Positions 44,384 to 53,525 of a stretch of DNA of 64,000 nucleotides are shown here, piece by piece. A model generated the notes under the pieces. That model was not told where the DNA came from, did no database searches, and saw only the letters and a program-made list of their open reading frames with translations. The DNA is from Pseudomonas entomophila (GTDB lineage Bacteria; Pseudomonadota; Gammaproteobacteria; Pseudomonadales; Pseudomonadaceae). The position numbers and the translations under genes are program-made. The DNA lies in the NCBI RefSeq assembly GCF_013523165.1, contig NZ_JAAMQI010000021.1, positions 1 to 64,000 of the forward strand, in the 5' to 3' direction. Numbering within the stretch: the first letter of the stretch is position 1; every line of letters starts with the position of its first letter.

Positions 44384-45730
44384 ATGTTGGAAAAAGTTCT
44401 GATCGCCAACCGCGGCGAAATCGCCCTGCGGATCCTGCGCGCGTGCAAGGAGCTGGGCATCAAGACCGTCGCCGTCCACTCCACGGCCGACCGTGAGCTG
44501 ATGCACCTGGGCCTGGCCGACGAGTCCGTCTGCATCGGCCCGGCGCCGTCCAAGGATTCCTATCTGCACATTCCGGCGATCATCGCCGCGGCCGAGGTGA
44601 CCGGCGCGACCGCCATCCACCCAGGTTATGGCTTCCTCGCGGAAAACGCCGACTTCGCCGAGCAGGTCGAGAAATCCGGCTTCGCCTTCATCGGCCCGAA
44701 GGCGGACACCATCCGCCTGATGGGCGACAAGGTGTCGGCCAAGGACGCCATGATCAAGTCGGGCGTTCCGACCGTGCCGGGCTCCGACGGCCCGCTGCCG
44801 GAAGACGAAGAGGCCGCGCTGGCCATCGCCCGCGAAGTCGGCTACCCGGTGATCATCAAGGCCGCCGGTGGCGGTGGTGGTCGCGGCATGCGTGTGGTGC
44901 ACAAGGAAGAGGACCTGATCTCCTCGGCCAAGCTGACCCGCAACGAAGCCGGCGCCGCGTTCGGCAACCCGATGGTCTACCTGGAGAAGTTCCTCACCAA
45001 CCCACGTCACGTGGAAGTGCAGGTTCTGTCCGACGGCCAGGGCAACGCCGTTCACCTGGGCGACCGCGACTGCTCGTTGCAGCGCCGTCACCAGAAGGTC
45101 CTCGAAGAAGCGCCGGCCCCCGGCATCGACGAGAAGGCCCGCCAGGAAGTCTTCGCTCGTTGCGTGCAGGCCTGCATCGAGATCGGCTACCGTGGCGCGG
45201 GGACCTTCGAGTTCCTGTACGAGGACGGCAACTTCTACTTCATCGAGATGAACACCCGCGTGCAGGTGGAGCATCCGGTGTCGGAGATGGTCACCGGGAT
45301 CGACATCGTCAAGGAGATGCTGAGCATCGCCGCTGGCAACACGCTGTCGTTCACCCAGGACGACGTGGTCATCCGCGGTCACGCGCTGGAGTGCCGGATC
45401 AACGCCGAAGACCCGCGCAAGTTCATCCCGAGCCCAGGCACCGTCAAGCACTTCCACGCGCCAGGCGGCAACGGCGTGCGGGTCGATTCGCACCTGTACA
45501 GCGGTTACACGGTTCCACCGAACTACGATTCGCTGATCGGCAAGCTGATCACCTACGGCAAGGACCGCGACGAAGCCATGGCACGCATGCGCAATGCCCT
45601 GGACGAGATCATCGTCGACGGCATCAAGACCAACGTCCCCCTGCACCGGGACCTGGTACGCGATGAAGCCTTCTGCAAGGGCGGCGTCAACATCCACTAC
45701 CTCGAGCACAAACTGGCCGACCAGGCGTGA
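44384..45730 (+). CDS. accC: biotin carboxylase subunit of acetyl-CoA carboxylase
   Basis: 448 residues, standard AccC length. ATP-grasp fold: N-terminal MLEKVLIANRGEIALR, glycine-rich ATP loop AAGGGGGRGMRVV, and active-site EMNTRVQVEHPVSE. It carboxylates the biotin of AccB using ATP and bicarbonate. Co-transcribed with accB; GGAGAG precedes the ATG. A strong intrinsic terminator follows at 45818-45852. Confidence 0.97.
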   Translation: MLEKVLIANRGEIALRILRACKELGIKTVAVHSTADRELMHLGLADESVCIGPAPSKDSYLHIPAIIAAAEVTGATAIHPGYGFLAENADFAEQVEKSGFAFIGPKADTIRLMGDKVSAKDAMIKSGVPTVPGSDGPLPEDEEAALAIAREVGYPVIIKAAGGGGGRGMRVVHKEEDLISSAKLTRNEAGAAFGNPMVYLEKFLTNPRHVEVQVLSDGQGNAVHLGDRDCSLQRRHQKVLEEAPAPGIDEKARQEVFARCVQACIEIGYRGAGTFEFLYEDGNFYFIEMNTRVQVEHPVSEMVTGIDIVKEMLSIAAGNTLSFTQDDVVIRGHALECRINAEDPRKFIPSPGTVKHFHAPGGNGVRVDSHLYSGYTVPPNYDSLIGKLITYGKDRDEAMARMRNALDEIIVDGIKTNVPLHRDLVRDEAFCKGGVNIHYLEHKLADQA

Positions 45731-45817
45731 TCGACAGGTAGGCCTCAGGGCACCTCGTCCCTGGGTCGTGCGGCTGTTCAACTGAGCAGCGCGCGTCCAG
45801 GCGAGGCGTTTCGAAAA

Positions 45818-45852
45818 AATCCGGTACCAGGCTCTGGTGCCGGATTTTTTTT
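45818..45852 (+). terminator. intrinsic terminator of accBC
   Basis: A 13-bp stem (AATCCGGTACCAG / CTGGTGCCGGATT, one G-T pair) with a GCT loop is followed by T8. The A-run on the other side would let it work on both strands. Confidence 0.93.
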
Positions 45853-46086
45853 GGCTGTCCAAACGTGAAGATTGGCCATGCCAAGACACCGATGTCACTA
45901 CAGGTGATGGTGATCGCCTACGGGAACGATCGCATTCTACTGTCTCGATCCATGCCTGAACGCGCTGACGATGCGCGCTTGGCATCGGAGATCGTGGGCT
46001 TGCCCGCGATAGCGTCCGGACCGTCACCTCCTCTCATAGAACATAAAATAAATTTTTGATTTAAAAGTAAATAATTTCAGATTTTT

Positions 46087-46209
46087 GTGGGCCCTGCGGG
46101 CCCAATCGCGGCACAGGGGCCGCTCCCACAGGGGAATGCGATTGCCTGCGATGCCGTGGTGCGGCTACGGGAGCGGCCCCTGTGCCGCGATTGGGCCCAC
46201 AGGGCCCAC
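46087..46209. repeat. 41-bp near-perfect inverted repeat
   Basis: Left arm 46087-46127 and right arm 46169-46209 are complementary at 40 of 41 positions (arms begin GTGGGCCCTGCGGGCCCAAT) around a 41-nt centre. As RNA or extruded DNA this would be a very stable long hairpin. It is embedded in composite repeat B. Confidence 0.85.
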
Positions 46210-46243
46210 ATCACACTTGGTAGAAACCATAGAATTTCCCACA
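46192..46243 (-). repeat. 52-nt module, copy at 46.2 kb
   Basis: The reverse complement of this segment matches 17002-17053 at 50 of 52 positions. It overlaps the right arm of the 41-bp inverted repeat and continues 34 nt beyond it. Confidence 0.8.
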
Positions 46244-46584
46244 TGGGACCGGGATTGCCTGTGCCACTGCGGCGGGTGGAGCGGCCCCAGCCGGGGCGCC
46301 GGACCGGCTGCGATGGACCGCAAAGCGGTCCCAAAAATCGATCAGCGACACAGCATCTGAGCACTGCCAGCTATCGCCATGTTCTCTGCACGACAGCGCG
46401 GCGCCGAGGCGGCGGGCGAAACTCCCACAGAGGGGCATCAGGCCTGGGTATCTGCTGGAGAAAGACAGGGACCACAGCAGCCTGCGCCACCTCACCCTTC
46501 TGCACAAACCCCCTGCACTCAAGTAGACTGCACGCCTCTGGCAGCCTGGCGCTGCCCTTCTCGAATCTGTCACAGGTACCCGCC

Positions 46585-47463
46585 ATGCCCTGGCTGCAAG
46601 TACGCCTGGCCATCAGCCCGGAACAAGCCGAAACCTACGAAGATGCGCTGCTGGAAGTCGGCGCCGTCTCGGTCACTTTCATGGACGCCGAGGACCAGCC
46701 GATCTTCGAGCCAGACCTCAACACCACGCCGCTGTGGAGCAACACCCACCTGCTGGCGCTGTTCGAGGCCGACACCCAGCCCGACAGCGTGTTCGCGCAC
46801 CTGCGCCTGCTGACCGATGCCGAACTGCCCGAGCACCAGGCCGAGGTGATCGAAGACCAGGACTGGGAGCGCAGCTGGATGGACAACTTCCAGCCCATGC
46901 GTTTCGGCCAGCGCCTGTGGATCGTGCCGAGCTGGCACGAGGCGCCGGATGCCCAGGCGGTGAACCTGCTGCTCGACCCGGGCCTGGCCTTCGGCACCGG
47001 GACGCACCCGACCACCGCGCTGTGCCTGGAATGGCTCGATGCCCAGGCGCTGGACGGCGTTCAGGTCCTGGACTTCGGTTGTGGCTCGGGGATCCTGGCG
47101 ATCGCCGCCCTGCTGCTCGGCGCCCGCGAAGCGATCGGCACCGACATCGACGTGCAGGCGCTGGAGGCTTCGCGCGACAATGCCGGGCGCAACGGCATCG
47201 CCGAGGCGCGTCTGAGCCTGTTCCTGCCTGAGCAATTGCCGGCACTGCACGCCGACGTGCTGGTGGCCAACATTCTGGCCGGTCCGTTGGTCTCGCTGGC
47301 GCCCCAGTTGGCCGGTCTGGTCCGCCCAGGTGGTCTGCTGGCCCTCTCCGGCATCCTGGCCGAACAGGGTCAGGAAGTGGCCGACGCCTACGCCGAGGCC
47401 TTCGACCTCGACCCGATCGTCGAGCGCGATGGCTGGGTCCGCATCAGCGGCCGTCGGCGCTGA
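46585..47463 (+). CDS. prmA: ribosomal protein L11 methyltransferase
   Basis: 292-residue SAM-dependent methyltransferase that trimethylates ribosomal protein L11. An N-terminal L11-recognition domain (MPWLQVRLAISPEQAE) is joined to the methyltransferase core with GTGTHPTTALCLEWL, LDFGCGSGILAIAA and the catalytic-loop NILAGPL. Length fits the family. It is read in the same direction as accBC and the DUF3426 gene 32 bp downstream. Confidence 0.94.
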   Translation: MPWLQVRLAISPEQAETYEDALLEVGAVSVTFMDAEDQPIFEPDLNTTPLWSNTHLLALFEADTQPDSVFAHLRLLTDAELPEHQAEVIEDQDWERSWMDNFQPMRFGQRLWIVPSWHEAPDAQAVNLLLDPGLAFGTGTHPTTALCLEWLDAQALDGVQVLDFGCGSGILAIAALLLGAREAIGTDIDVQALEASRDNAGRNGIAEARLSLFLPEQLPALHADVLVANILAGPLVSLAPQLAGLVRPGGLLALSGILAEQGQEVADAYAEAFDLDPIVERDGWVRISGRRR

Positions 47464-47495
47464 TCCTTGCACTCCAGCAGACTCAGGACCGGCGT

Positions 47496-48782
47496 ATGAG
47501 CGACAGCTTCGTCACCCAGTGCCCGCATTGCCAGACGCGGTTTCGCGTCACGCACCACCAGCTCGGCGTCGCCCGCGGGGTGGTGCGCTGCGGCGCCTGC
47601 ATGCAGATGTTCAATGCTGCCAAGCAGTTGCTCGACGCCCACCGTGCGCAGGGTGATGCGGCGACCGGAGAGCCTGCCGTGGCACCGGCCGTGGACACGT
47701 CTGCACCGGCCTCGGTAACGCCTGCGCCGGCCACGCCCGTGGCACCGGCCCATGACTGGACCCACAGCACGCTGGACGAGGTCGATCTCGACGAGGAGCT
47801 GGCCCGCCTGGAGCAGCGCGACCGCCCCGTCGAGGCCCGTGACTCACGCCAAGCCGTGAGCCTGCACGCACGACGCGACGAACACCGCGACGAGCCCCAG
47901 GACGAACGCCCGTTCGGCACGGCCTCGGACGGTGCCGATGAGCCGGTGTCCACGGTGCTCGATGCCGACGACATCTCGCCCCGTGACGTGCCGGCCCTGT
48001 TCGAACGCGACGAGCCGACCCTGAGCCTCGAGGCCGCCGTGGACGCACCCGCTGACACGGCCCCTCCCCGGCTCGGCGACCTGCGTGACACGTCGGAGCC
48101 GTCCGCCCCGCTGGGGTCGCTGTCGGCAGTCGATGACGAAGAAACCGACGATCGGCTCGGGGGCCACTCCCTTGCTGCCGACGACGCGGACCGCATCGAG
48201 CCAGGCCTGGGCCAACCCTTGCCAGAGGCCCGACGCAAGGAGCCGTTGATCGACGTGGTCGACGACCCCTTGCGCCTGGACTGGCAGAAACCCAAGCCCA
48301 ACTGGCGCAAGCGCATCCTGTGGAGCGTTCTGACGCTTCTGGCCCTGGGCGGGCTGGCGCTGCAATACGTCATCTATCACTTCGACGCGCTCGCCCGGCA
48401 GGACCAGTACCGCCCCCTGTTCCAGAGCCTCTGCCCGGCCCTGGGCTGCCAGGTGCCGACGCGGGTCGACATCGAACGGATCAAGAGCAGCAACCTGGTG
48501 GTGCGCAGCCATCCGGACTTCAAGGGTGCGCTGATCGTCGACGCGATCATCTACAACCGTGCGCCCTTCGCCCAGCCGTTTCCGCTGCTCGAGCTGCGTT
48601 TCGCCGACCTCAATGGCCAGCTGATCGCCAGCCGCCGCTTCAAGCCCACCGAATACCTCAGCGGCGAACTGGCCGGGCGCGGTGACATGCCCAGCCAGAC
48701 CCCCATCCACATCGCCCTCGACATCCTCGACCCGGGGCCCAACGCCGTGAACTACAGCCTGAGCTTCCGCTCGCCACAGTGA
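47496..48782 (+). CDS. zinc-ribbon DUF3426 membrane protein
   Basis: 428 residues: an N-terminal MJ0042-type zinc ribbon (Cys9, Cys12, Cys32, Cys35) precedes a long, acidic, low-complexity linker (about 45-265) and one transmembrane helix (about 272-294, ILWSVLTLLALGGLALQYVI). A C-terminal DUF3426 domain predicted to be periplasmic follows. Function is unknown; placement next to prmA is conserved in pseudomonads. The cytoplasmic zinc ribbon on a membrane tether suggests a sensor or adaptor. Confidence 0.85.
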   Translation: MSDSFVTQCPHCQTRFRVTHHQLGVARGVVRCGACMQMFNAAKQLLDAHRAQGDAATGEPAVAPAVDTSAPASVTPAPATPVAPAHDWTHSTLDEVDLDEELARLEQRDRPVEARDSRQAVSLHARRDEHRDEPQDERPFGTASDGADEPVSTVLDADDISPRDVPALFERDEPTLSLEAAVDAPADTAPPRLGDLRDTSEPSAPLGSLSAVDDEETDDRLGGHSLAADDADRIEPGLGQPLPEARRKEPLIDVVDDPLRLDWQKPKPNWRKRILWSVLTLLALGGLALQYVIYHFDALARQDQYRPLFQSLCPALGCQVPTRVDIERIKSSNLVVRSHPDFKGALIVDAIIYNRAPFAQPFPLLELRFADLNGQLIASRRFKPTEYLSGELAGRGDMPSQTPIHIALDILDPGPNAVNYSLSFRSPQ

Positions 48783-48819
48783 GCCGTGCGCCCGATACCG
48801 TGAACGGCAGGTTCCAAGC

Positions 48820-48882
48820 GTCACGCTGCAAGTAACAGCGGATCGCGTCGTTTCGCCGATCCGCTCCTGCTTGCAGCGTGAC
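48820..48882. repeat. 63-bp two-part inverted repeat before dusB
   Basis: Outer arms GTCACGCTGCAAG / CTTGCAGCGTGAC (48820-48832, 48870-48882) and inner arms AGCGGATCG / CGATCCGCT (48837-48845, 48857-48865) are separated by symmetric 4-nt interruptions. No T-run follows. It could terminate the preceding transcript or be a repeat of the genome. Confidence 0.75.
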
Positions 48883-49030
48883 ACTTGTCGCTCGAAGCCC
48901 GAAGCTCGTCGCCTGCCCCTCCAATTGCTCAGATTTTATCCAATTCCATCTTTATCCAGTCACCGAGAGCGGGTATCATGCGATCCCTTTTTCGAACTCC
49001 CATGATCCGGCCCCACAACAGGGAACACCT

Positions 49031-50044
49031 ATGTCGGCGGTACGCATCGGCCCTTATACATTACGGAACAACCTGATCCTTGCGCCCATGGCCGGGGTCA
49101 CGGACCAGCCTTTCCGTACGCTCTGCCAACGGCTGGGCGCTGGCATGGTGGTCTCGGAAATGGTCACCAGCGACCTGCGTCTCTGGAACAGCCGCAAATC
49201 CCGGCTGCGTCGCATCCACGAAGGCGATCCCGAGCCGCGCTCGGTGCAGATCGCCGGGGGCGACGCGCAGATGCTGGCGGCTGCCGCACGGGCCAATGTC
49301 GAGTCGGGGGCACAGATCATCGACATCAACATGGGCTGCCCGGCGAAAAAAGTCTGCAACAAGGCGGCAGGCTCTGCTTTATTGAGAGATGAAGCGCTGG
49401 TCACCGAGATCCTGCACGCCGTGGTCGGTGCCGTGGACGTCCCGGTGACCCTGAAGATCCGTACCGGCTGGGACCGGGACAACAAGAACGGCCTGAACGT
49501 GGCGAAGATCGCCGAGCAGGCCGGGATCCAGGCCCTGGCGGTGCACGGCCGTACCCGCGCCGACCTGTACACCGGCGACGCCGAGTACGACACCATCGCG
49601 CAGATCAAGCAGGCGGTGTCGATCCCGGTCTTCGCCAATGGCGACATCACCTCGCCGGCCAAGGCCCGGGCGGTGCTCGAGGCGACCGGGGTCGACGGCC
49701 TGCTGATCGGCCGTGCGGCGCAGGGTCGGCCGTGGATCTTTCGCGAGATCGAGCATTACCTGCGCACCGGCGAGACGCTGCCGGCGCCAGGGCTGGACGA
49801 CGTGGAAAGCATCCTGCTGGGGCACCTGGCCGCATTGCATGCCTTCTATGGGGATGTGATGGGCGTGCGCATCGCGCGCAAGCATGTGAGCTGGTACCTG
49901 GCGACACAACCGGGCGGAAAGGAGTTTCGCCAGCGATTCAATGCCTTGGAAGAGACACAAGCGCAGTGCGCCAACGTTCGCGAATTCTTCGAGGAACGTC
50001 GACAGAGCCTTGAGACAACGGAAGGACCAGGGGTGGCCGCATGA
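49031..50044 (+). CDS. dusB: tRNA-dihydrouridine synthase B
   Basis: 337-residue FMN-dependent TIM-barrel enzyme that reduces uridines in the tRNA D-loop to dihydrouridine. Motifs: LAPMAGVTDQPFR, NMGCPAKKVCNKAAGSALL with the catalytic cysteine, HGRTR, and GRAAQGRPWIF. The ATG at 49031 follows AGGGAA. Its stop overlaps fis (ATGA), the classical dusB-fis operon. TATCAT at 48974-48979 is a possible -10 with a poor -35. Confidence 0.95.
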   Translation: MSAVRIGPYTLRNNLILAPMAGVTDQPFRTLCQRLGAGMVVSEMVTSDLRLWNSRKSRLRRIHEGDPEPRSVQIAGGDAQMLAAAARANVESGAQIIDINMGCPAKKVCNKAAGSALLRDEALVTEILHAVVGAVDVPVTLKIRTGWDRDNKNGLNVAKIAEQAGIQALAVHGRTRADLYTGDAEYDTIAQIKQAVSIPVFANGDITSPAKARAVLEATGVDGLLIGRAAQGRPWIFREIEHYLRTGETLPAPGLDDVESILLGHLAALHAFYGDVMGVRIARKHVSWYLATQPGGKEFRQRFNALEETQAQCANVREFFEERRQSLETTEGPGVAA

Positions 50045-50361
50045 CGATGATGACCGAGACTTTAGTGAGTGGAACAACGCCCGTGAGCGACAACGTCAAC
50101 CTCAAACAGCACCTGAACACGCCGAGCGAAGAGGGCCGGACCCTGCGCGGCAGTGTGGAAAAGGCGCTGCACAACTACTTCGCCCACCTCGAAGGCGCGA
50201 CCGTCACGGACGTGTACAACCTGGTGCTCTCCGAAGTGGAGGCGCCGCTGCTCGAAAGCGTGATGAACTACGTCAAGGGCAACCAGACCAAGGCCAGCGA
50301 GATGCTCGGACTCAACCGGGGCACCTTGCGCAAGAAGCTCAAGCAGTACGACCTGTTGTAA
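50041..50361 (+). CDS. fis: nucleoid-associated protein Fis
   Basis: 106-residue Fis. The C-terminal DNA-binding helix-turn-helix is intact (NQTKASEMLGLNRGTLRKKL), and the N-terminal beta-hairpin arm is present. Fis bends DNA and controls rRNA promoters and growth-phase genes; the rRNA promoters at the left end of this window are plausible targets. The start overlaps the dusB stop. A terminator follows at 50378-50413. Confidence 0.95.
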   Translation: MTMMTETLVSGTTPVSDNVNLKQHLNTPSEEGRTLRGSVEKALHNYFAHLEGATVTDVYNLVLSEVEAPLLESVMNYVKGNQTKASEMLGLNRGTLRKKLKQYDLL

Positions 50362-50377
50362 CCCGAATCCCAACCAG

Positions 50378-50413
50378 AAAAGGCGACTCCCATTCGATGA
50401 GGTCGCCTTTTTT
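50378..50413 (+). terminator. intrinsic terminator of dusB-fis
   Basis: AAAAGGCGAC (50378-50387) pairs with GTCGCCTTTT (50402-50411), continuing into a T-run to 50413. It is symmetrical enough to work on both strands. Confidence 0.9.
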
Positions 50414-50442
50414 GCTGACTCCACCGCGTTATGGAATCCGAA

Positions 50443-52050
50443 ATGACCGACCAGACTACCCGCCTGCCGATCCGCCGCGCCCTGATCAGCGTCTCCGACA
50501 AGACCGGTATCCTCGAATTCGCTCGTGAACTGCAACAGCTGGGCGTCGAGATCCTGTCCACCGGCGGCACCTACAAGCTGCTCAAGGACAATGGCGTCGA
50601 CGCGGTGGAAGTGGCCGATTACACCGGCTTCGCCGAAATGATGGACGGCCGGGTCAAGACCCTGCACCCCAAGATCCACGGTGGCATTCTCGGGCGCCGC
50701 GGCACCGATGACGCCATCATGGCCGAGCACGGCATCCAGCCGATCGACCTGGTGGCCGTCAACCTCTACCCCTTCGAGGCGACCATCACCAAGCCAGGCT
50801 GCGACCTGCCGACGGCGGTCGAGAACATCGACATCGGTGGTCCGACCATGGTCCGCTCGGCGGCCAAGAACCACAAGGACGTGGCCATCGTGGTCAACGC
50901 CAGCGACTACGCCAGCGTGCTCGACGGCCTCAAGGCCGGCGGCCTGACCTACGCCCAGCGCTTCGACCTGATGCTCAAGGCCTTCGAGCACACCGCGGCC
51001 TACGACGGCATGATCGCCAACTACATGGGCACCCTCGACCAGTCCCGCGAGACCCTGAGCACCGACGCGCGCAGCGAATTCCCACGCACCTTCAACAGCC
51101 AGTTCGTCAAGGCGCAGGAGATGCGCTACGGCGAGAACCCGCACCAGAGCGCGGCGTTCTACGTCGAGGCCAAGCAGGGCGAAGCCAGCATCTCCACCGC
51201 CGTGCAGCTGCAGGGCAAGGAACTGTCGTTCAACAACGTGGCCGACACCGACGCCGCACTGGAATGCGTGAAGAGCTTCACCAAGCCGGCCTGCGTGATC
51301 GTCAAGCACGCCAACCCCTGCGGCGTGGCCGTCGCCCTGGACGCCGACGGCGGCATCCGCCAGGCCTACGAACTGGCCTACGCCACCGACAGCGAGTCGG
51401 CGTTCGGCGGCATCATCGCCTTCAACCGTGAGCTGGACGGCGCCACCGCCCAGGCCATCGTCGAGCGTCAGTTCGTCGAGGTGATCATCGCCCCGAGCAT
51501 TTCCCAGGCCGCCCGCGACGTGGTCGCCACCAAGCAGAACGTACGCCTGCTCGAGTGCGGCCAGTGGCCCGCCGAGCGCGCCGCCGGCTGGGACTTCAAG
51601 CGGGTCAACGGCGGCCTGCTGGTGCAGAGCCGTGACAACGGCATGATCACCGCCGACGACCTGAAGATCGTCACCCGCCGCGCCCCGACCGAACAGGAAA
51701 TCCACGACCTGGTGTTCGCCTGGAAAGTCGCCAAGTTCGTCAAGTCCAACGCCATCGTCTACGCCAAGAACCGCCAGACCATCGGCGTCGGTGCCGGCCA
51801 GATGAGCCGCGTCAACTCCGCCCGCATCGCCGCCATCAAGGCCGAACACGCCGGGCTGCAGGTGCAAGGCGCGGTCATGGCCTCGGACGCGTTCTTCCCG
51901 TTCCGCGACGGCATCGACAATGCCGCCAAGGTCGGCATCAGCGCCGTGATCCAGCCAGGCGGCTCGATGCGTGACGCCGAAGTGATCGCCGCGGCCGACG
52001 AAGCGGGCATCGCCATGGTATTCACCGGCATGCGCCACTTCCGCCACTGA
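50443..52050 (+). CDS. purH: bifunctional AICAR formyltransferase/IMP cyclohydrolase
   Basis: 535 residues, full-length PurH. An N-terminal MGS-like IMP cyclohydrolase domain (ALISVSDKTGILEFA, STGGTY) is joined to the AICAR transformylase with YGENPHQSAAF and KHANPCGVA. It performs the last two steps of IMP synthesis. I start at the ATG at 50443 (MTDQTTRLPIRR), in agreement with Pseudomonas homologues. purD follows after a gap containing a hairpin. Confidence 0.96.
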   Translation: MTDQTTRLPIRRALISVSDKTGILEFARELQQLGVEILSTGGTYKLLKDNGVDAVEVADYTGFAEMMDGRVKTLHPKIHGGILGRRGTDDAIMAEHGIQPIDLVAVNLYPFEATITKPGCDLPTAVENIDIGGPTMVRSAAKNHKDVAIVVNASDYASVLDGLKAGGLTYAQRFDLMLKAFEHTAAYDGMIANYMGTLDQSRETLSTDARSEFPRTFNSQFVKAQEMRYGENPHQSAAFYVEAKQGEASISTAVQLQGKELSFNNVADTDAALECVKSFTKPACVIVKHANPCGVAVALDADGGIRQAYELAYATDSESAFGGIIAFNRELDGATAQAIVERQFVEVIIAPSISQAARDVVATKQNVRLLECGQWPAERAAGWDFKRVNGGLLVQSRDNGMITADDLKIVTRRAPTEQEIHDLVFAWKVAKFVKSNAIVYAKNRQTIGVGAGQMSRVNSARIAAIKAEHAGLQVQGAVMASDAFFPFRDGIDNAAKVGISAVIQPGGSMRDAEVIAAADEAGIAMVFTGMRHFRH

Positions 52051-52092
52051 TTGACCGTAATCGGCCGCACTGAAGCAGGCATCTGCTGCGTT

Positions 52093-52152
52093 GGGGCCGG
52101 TTCCGCTGATGCTCATTGCCATCAGGCAACCCCGCTCATCGGAACCGGCCCC
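52093..52152 (+). repeat. hairpin between purH and purD
   Basis: GGGGCCGGTTCCG (52093-52105) and CGGAACCGGCCCC (52140-52152) form a 13-bp stem; CTGAT / ATCAG can pair inside the loop. No T-tract follows. It could be a partial terminator or an RNA processing site between the two purine genes. Confidence 0.7.
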
Positions 52153-52232
52153 GCCTTGCATCTACCCACTTCATTGCGGCCTCGTACAGTGCGAAGCAAC
52201 GCTTCCCGTTCGACAGATTTCGAGGTTTTGAC

Positions 52233-53525
52233 ATGAAAGTTTTGATCATCGGCAATGGCGGTCGCGAACACGCCCTGGCGTGGAAAGTCGCTCAGGACCC
52301 CCGCGTCGAAAAAGTCTTCGTCGCGCCAGGCAACGCCGGCACCGCCATCGAGCCCAAGTGCGAGAACGTCGCCATCGACGTCACCGCCCTGGAACAGCTG
52401 GCCGACTTCGCCGAGAAGAACGTCGACCTGACCATCGTCGGCCCCGAGGCGCCGCTGGTGCTGGGTGTGGTCGACCTGTTCCGCAGCCGTCGTCTGGACT
52501 GCTTCGGCCCGACCAAGGGCGCAGCGCAGCTGGAAGGCTCCAAGGCGTTCACCAAGGACTTCCTGGCGCGTCACAAGATCCCGACCGCCGACTACCAGAA
52601 CTTCACCGAGATCGAGCCGGCGCTGGCCTACCTGCGCGAGAAGGGCGCACCGATCGTGATCAAGGCCGACGGCCTGGCCGCGGGCAAGGGCGTCATCGTC
52701 GCCATGACCCTGGACGAGGCCGAAGCCGCCGTGCGCGACATGCTGGCGGGCAATGCCTTCGGCGATGCCGGTTCGCGGGTGGTGATCGAAGAGTTCCTCG
52801 ACGGCGAAGAAGCCAGCTTCATCGTCATGGTCGACGGCCACAATGTGCTGCCGATGGCCACCAGCCAGGACCACAAGCGCGTCGGCGACGGCGACAGCGG
52901 CCCGAACACCGGCGGCATGGGCGCCTACTCCCCTGCCCCGGTGGTGACCGCCGAGGTGCACCAGCGCGTCATGGACCAGGTGATCTGGCCGACGGTGCGC
53001 GGCATGGCCGAAGAAGGCAACGTCTACACGGGCTTTCTGTATGCAGGCCTGATGATCGACAAGGCTGGCAACCCCAAGGTCATCGAATTCAACTGCCGCT
53101 TCGGTGACCCGGAAACCCAGCCGGTCATGCTGCGCCTGGAATCGAGCCTGGTGCTGCTGATCGAGGCGGCATTCGCCGAGGCGCTGGACAAGGTCGAGGC
53201 GCAATGGGACCCACGGCCGAGCCTGGGCGTGGTCCTGGCTGCCGGCGGCTACCCGGGCGACTATGCCAAGGGCACGCCGATCAGTGGCCTGGACGCAGCG
53301 GCAGCGCTCGAAGGCAAGGTCTTTCATGCCGGCACGGCGCTCAAGGACGGCCAGGTCGTCACCAGTGGCGGGCGTGTGCTGTGTGCTACGGCGCTGGGCG
53401 ACACGGTCGAGGCAGCCCAGCAGCAGGCCTACCGCCTGGCCGAGCAGATCCGTTGGGACGGCGGCTTCCACCGCAGCGACATCGGTTACCGTGCCATCGC
53501 CCGCGAGCGCGGCGAGCAGCACTGA
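52233..53525 (+). CDS. purD: phosphoribosylamine--glycine ligase
   Basis: 430-residue ATP-grasp enzyme: phosphoribosylamine plus glycine plus ATP gives GAR in purine synthesis. The N-terminal MKVLIIGNGGREHALAWK, VIKADGLAAGKGV and RFGDPETQP are all present. The start is fixed by homology. It lies downstream of purH on the same strand and upstream of retS, the same order as in P. aeruginosa. Confidence 0.96.
   Translation: MKVLIIGNGGREHALAWKVAQDPRVEKVFVAPGNAGTAIEPKCENVAIDVTALEQLADFAEKNVDLTIVGPEAPLVLGVVDLFRSRRLDCFGPTKGAAQLEGSKAFTKDFLARHKIPTADYQNFTEIEPALAYLREKGAPIVIKADGLAAGKGVIVAMTLDEAEAAVRDMLAGNAFGDAGSRVVIEEFLDGEEASFIVMVDGHNVLPMATSQDHKRVGDGDSGPNTGGMGAYSPAPVVTAEVHQRVMDQVIWPTVRGMAEEGNVYTGFLYAGLMIDKAGNPKVIEFNCRFGDPETQPVMLRLESSLVLLIEAAFAEALDKVEAQWDPRPSLGVVLAAGGYPGDYAKGTPISGLDAAAALEGKVFHAGTALKDGQVVTSGGRVLCATALGDTVEAAQQQAYRLAEQIRWDGGFHRSDIGYRAIARERGEQH

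Larger units (their letters stand above)
45985..46430 (+). repeat. composite repeat, copy B
   Basis: Second and longer copy of the 34.1-kb mosaic: one REP, CTCATAGAACAT, AT-rich block, then a 41-bp inverted repeat (46087-46127 / 46169-46209), the 52-nt module shared with 17.0 kb, and the 121-bp tail (46310-46430) that is about 95% identical to 34331-34450. No open frame in it looks functional. Confidence 0.75.
45731..46584. other. 854-bp gene-free region with composite repeat B
   Basis: After accC this region holds the accC terminator, a single REP (45994-46019), composite repeat B (45985-46430) and, in the last 150 bp, presumably the prmA promoter. No frame looks like a real gene. An AT-rich core at 46040-46086 stands out against the GC-rich background. 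Confidence 0.75.

Noticed and set aside
44168..46027. 619-codon minus-strand frame opposite accC
   Set aside because: Antisense shadow of accC extending into intergenic DNA.
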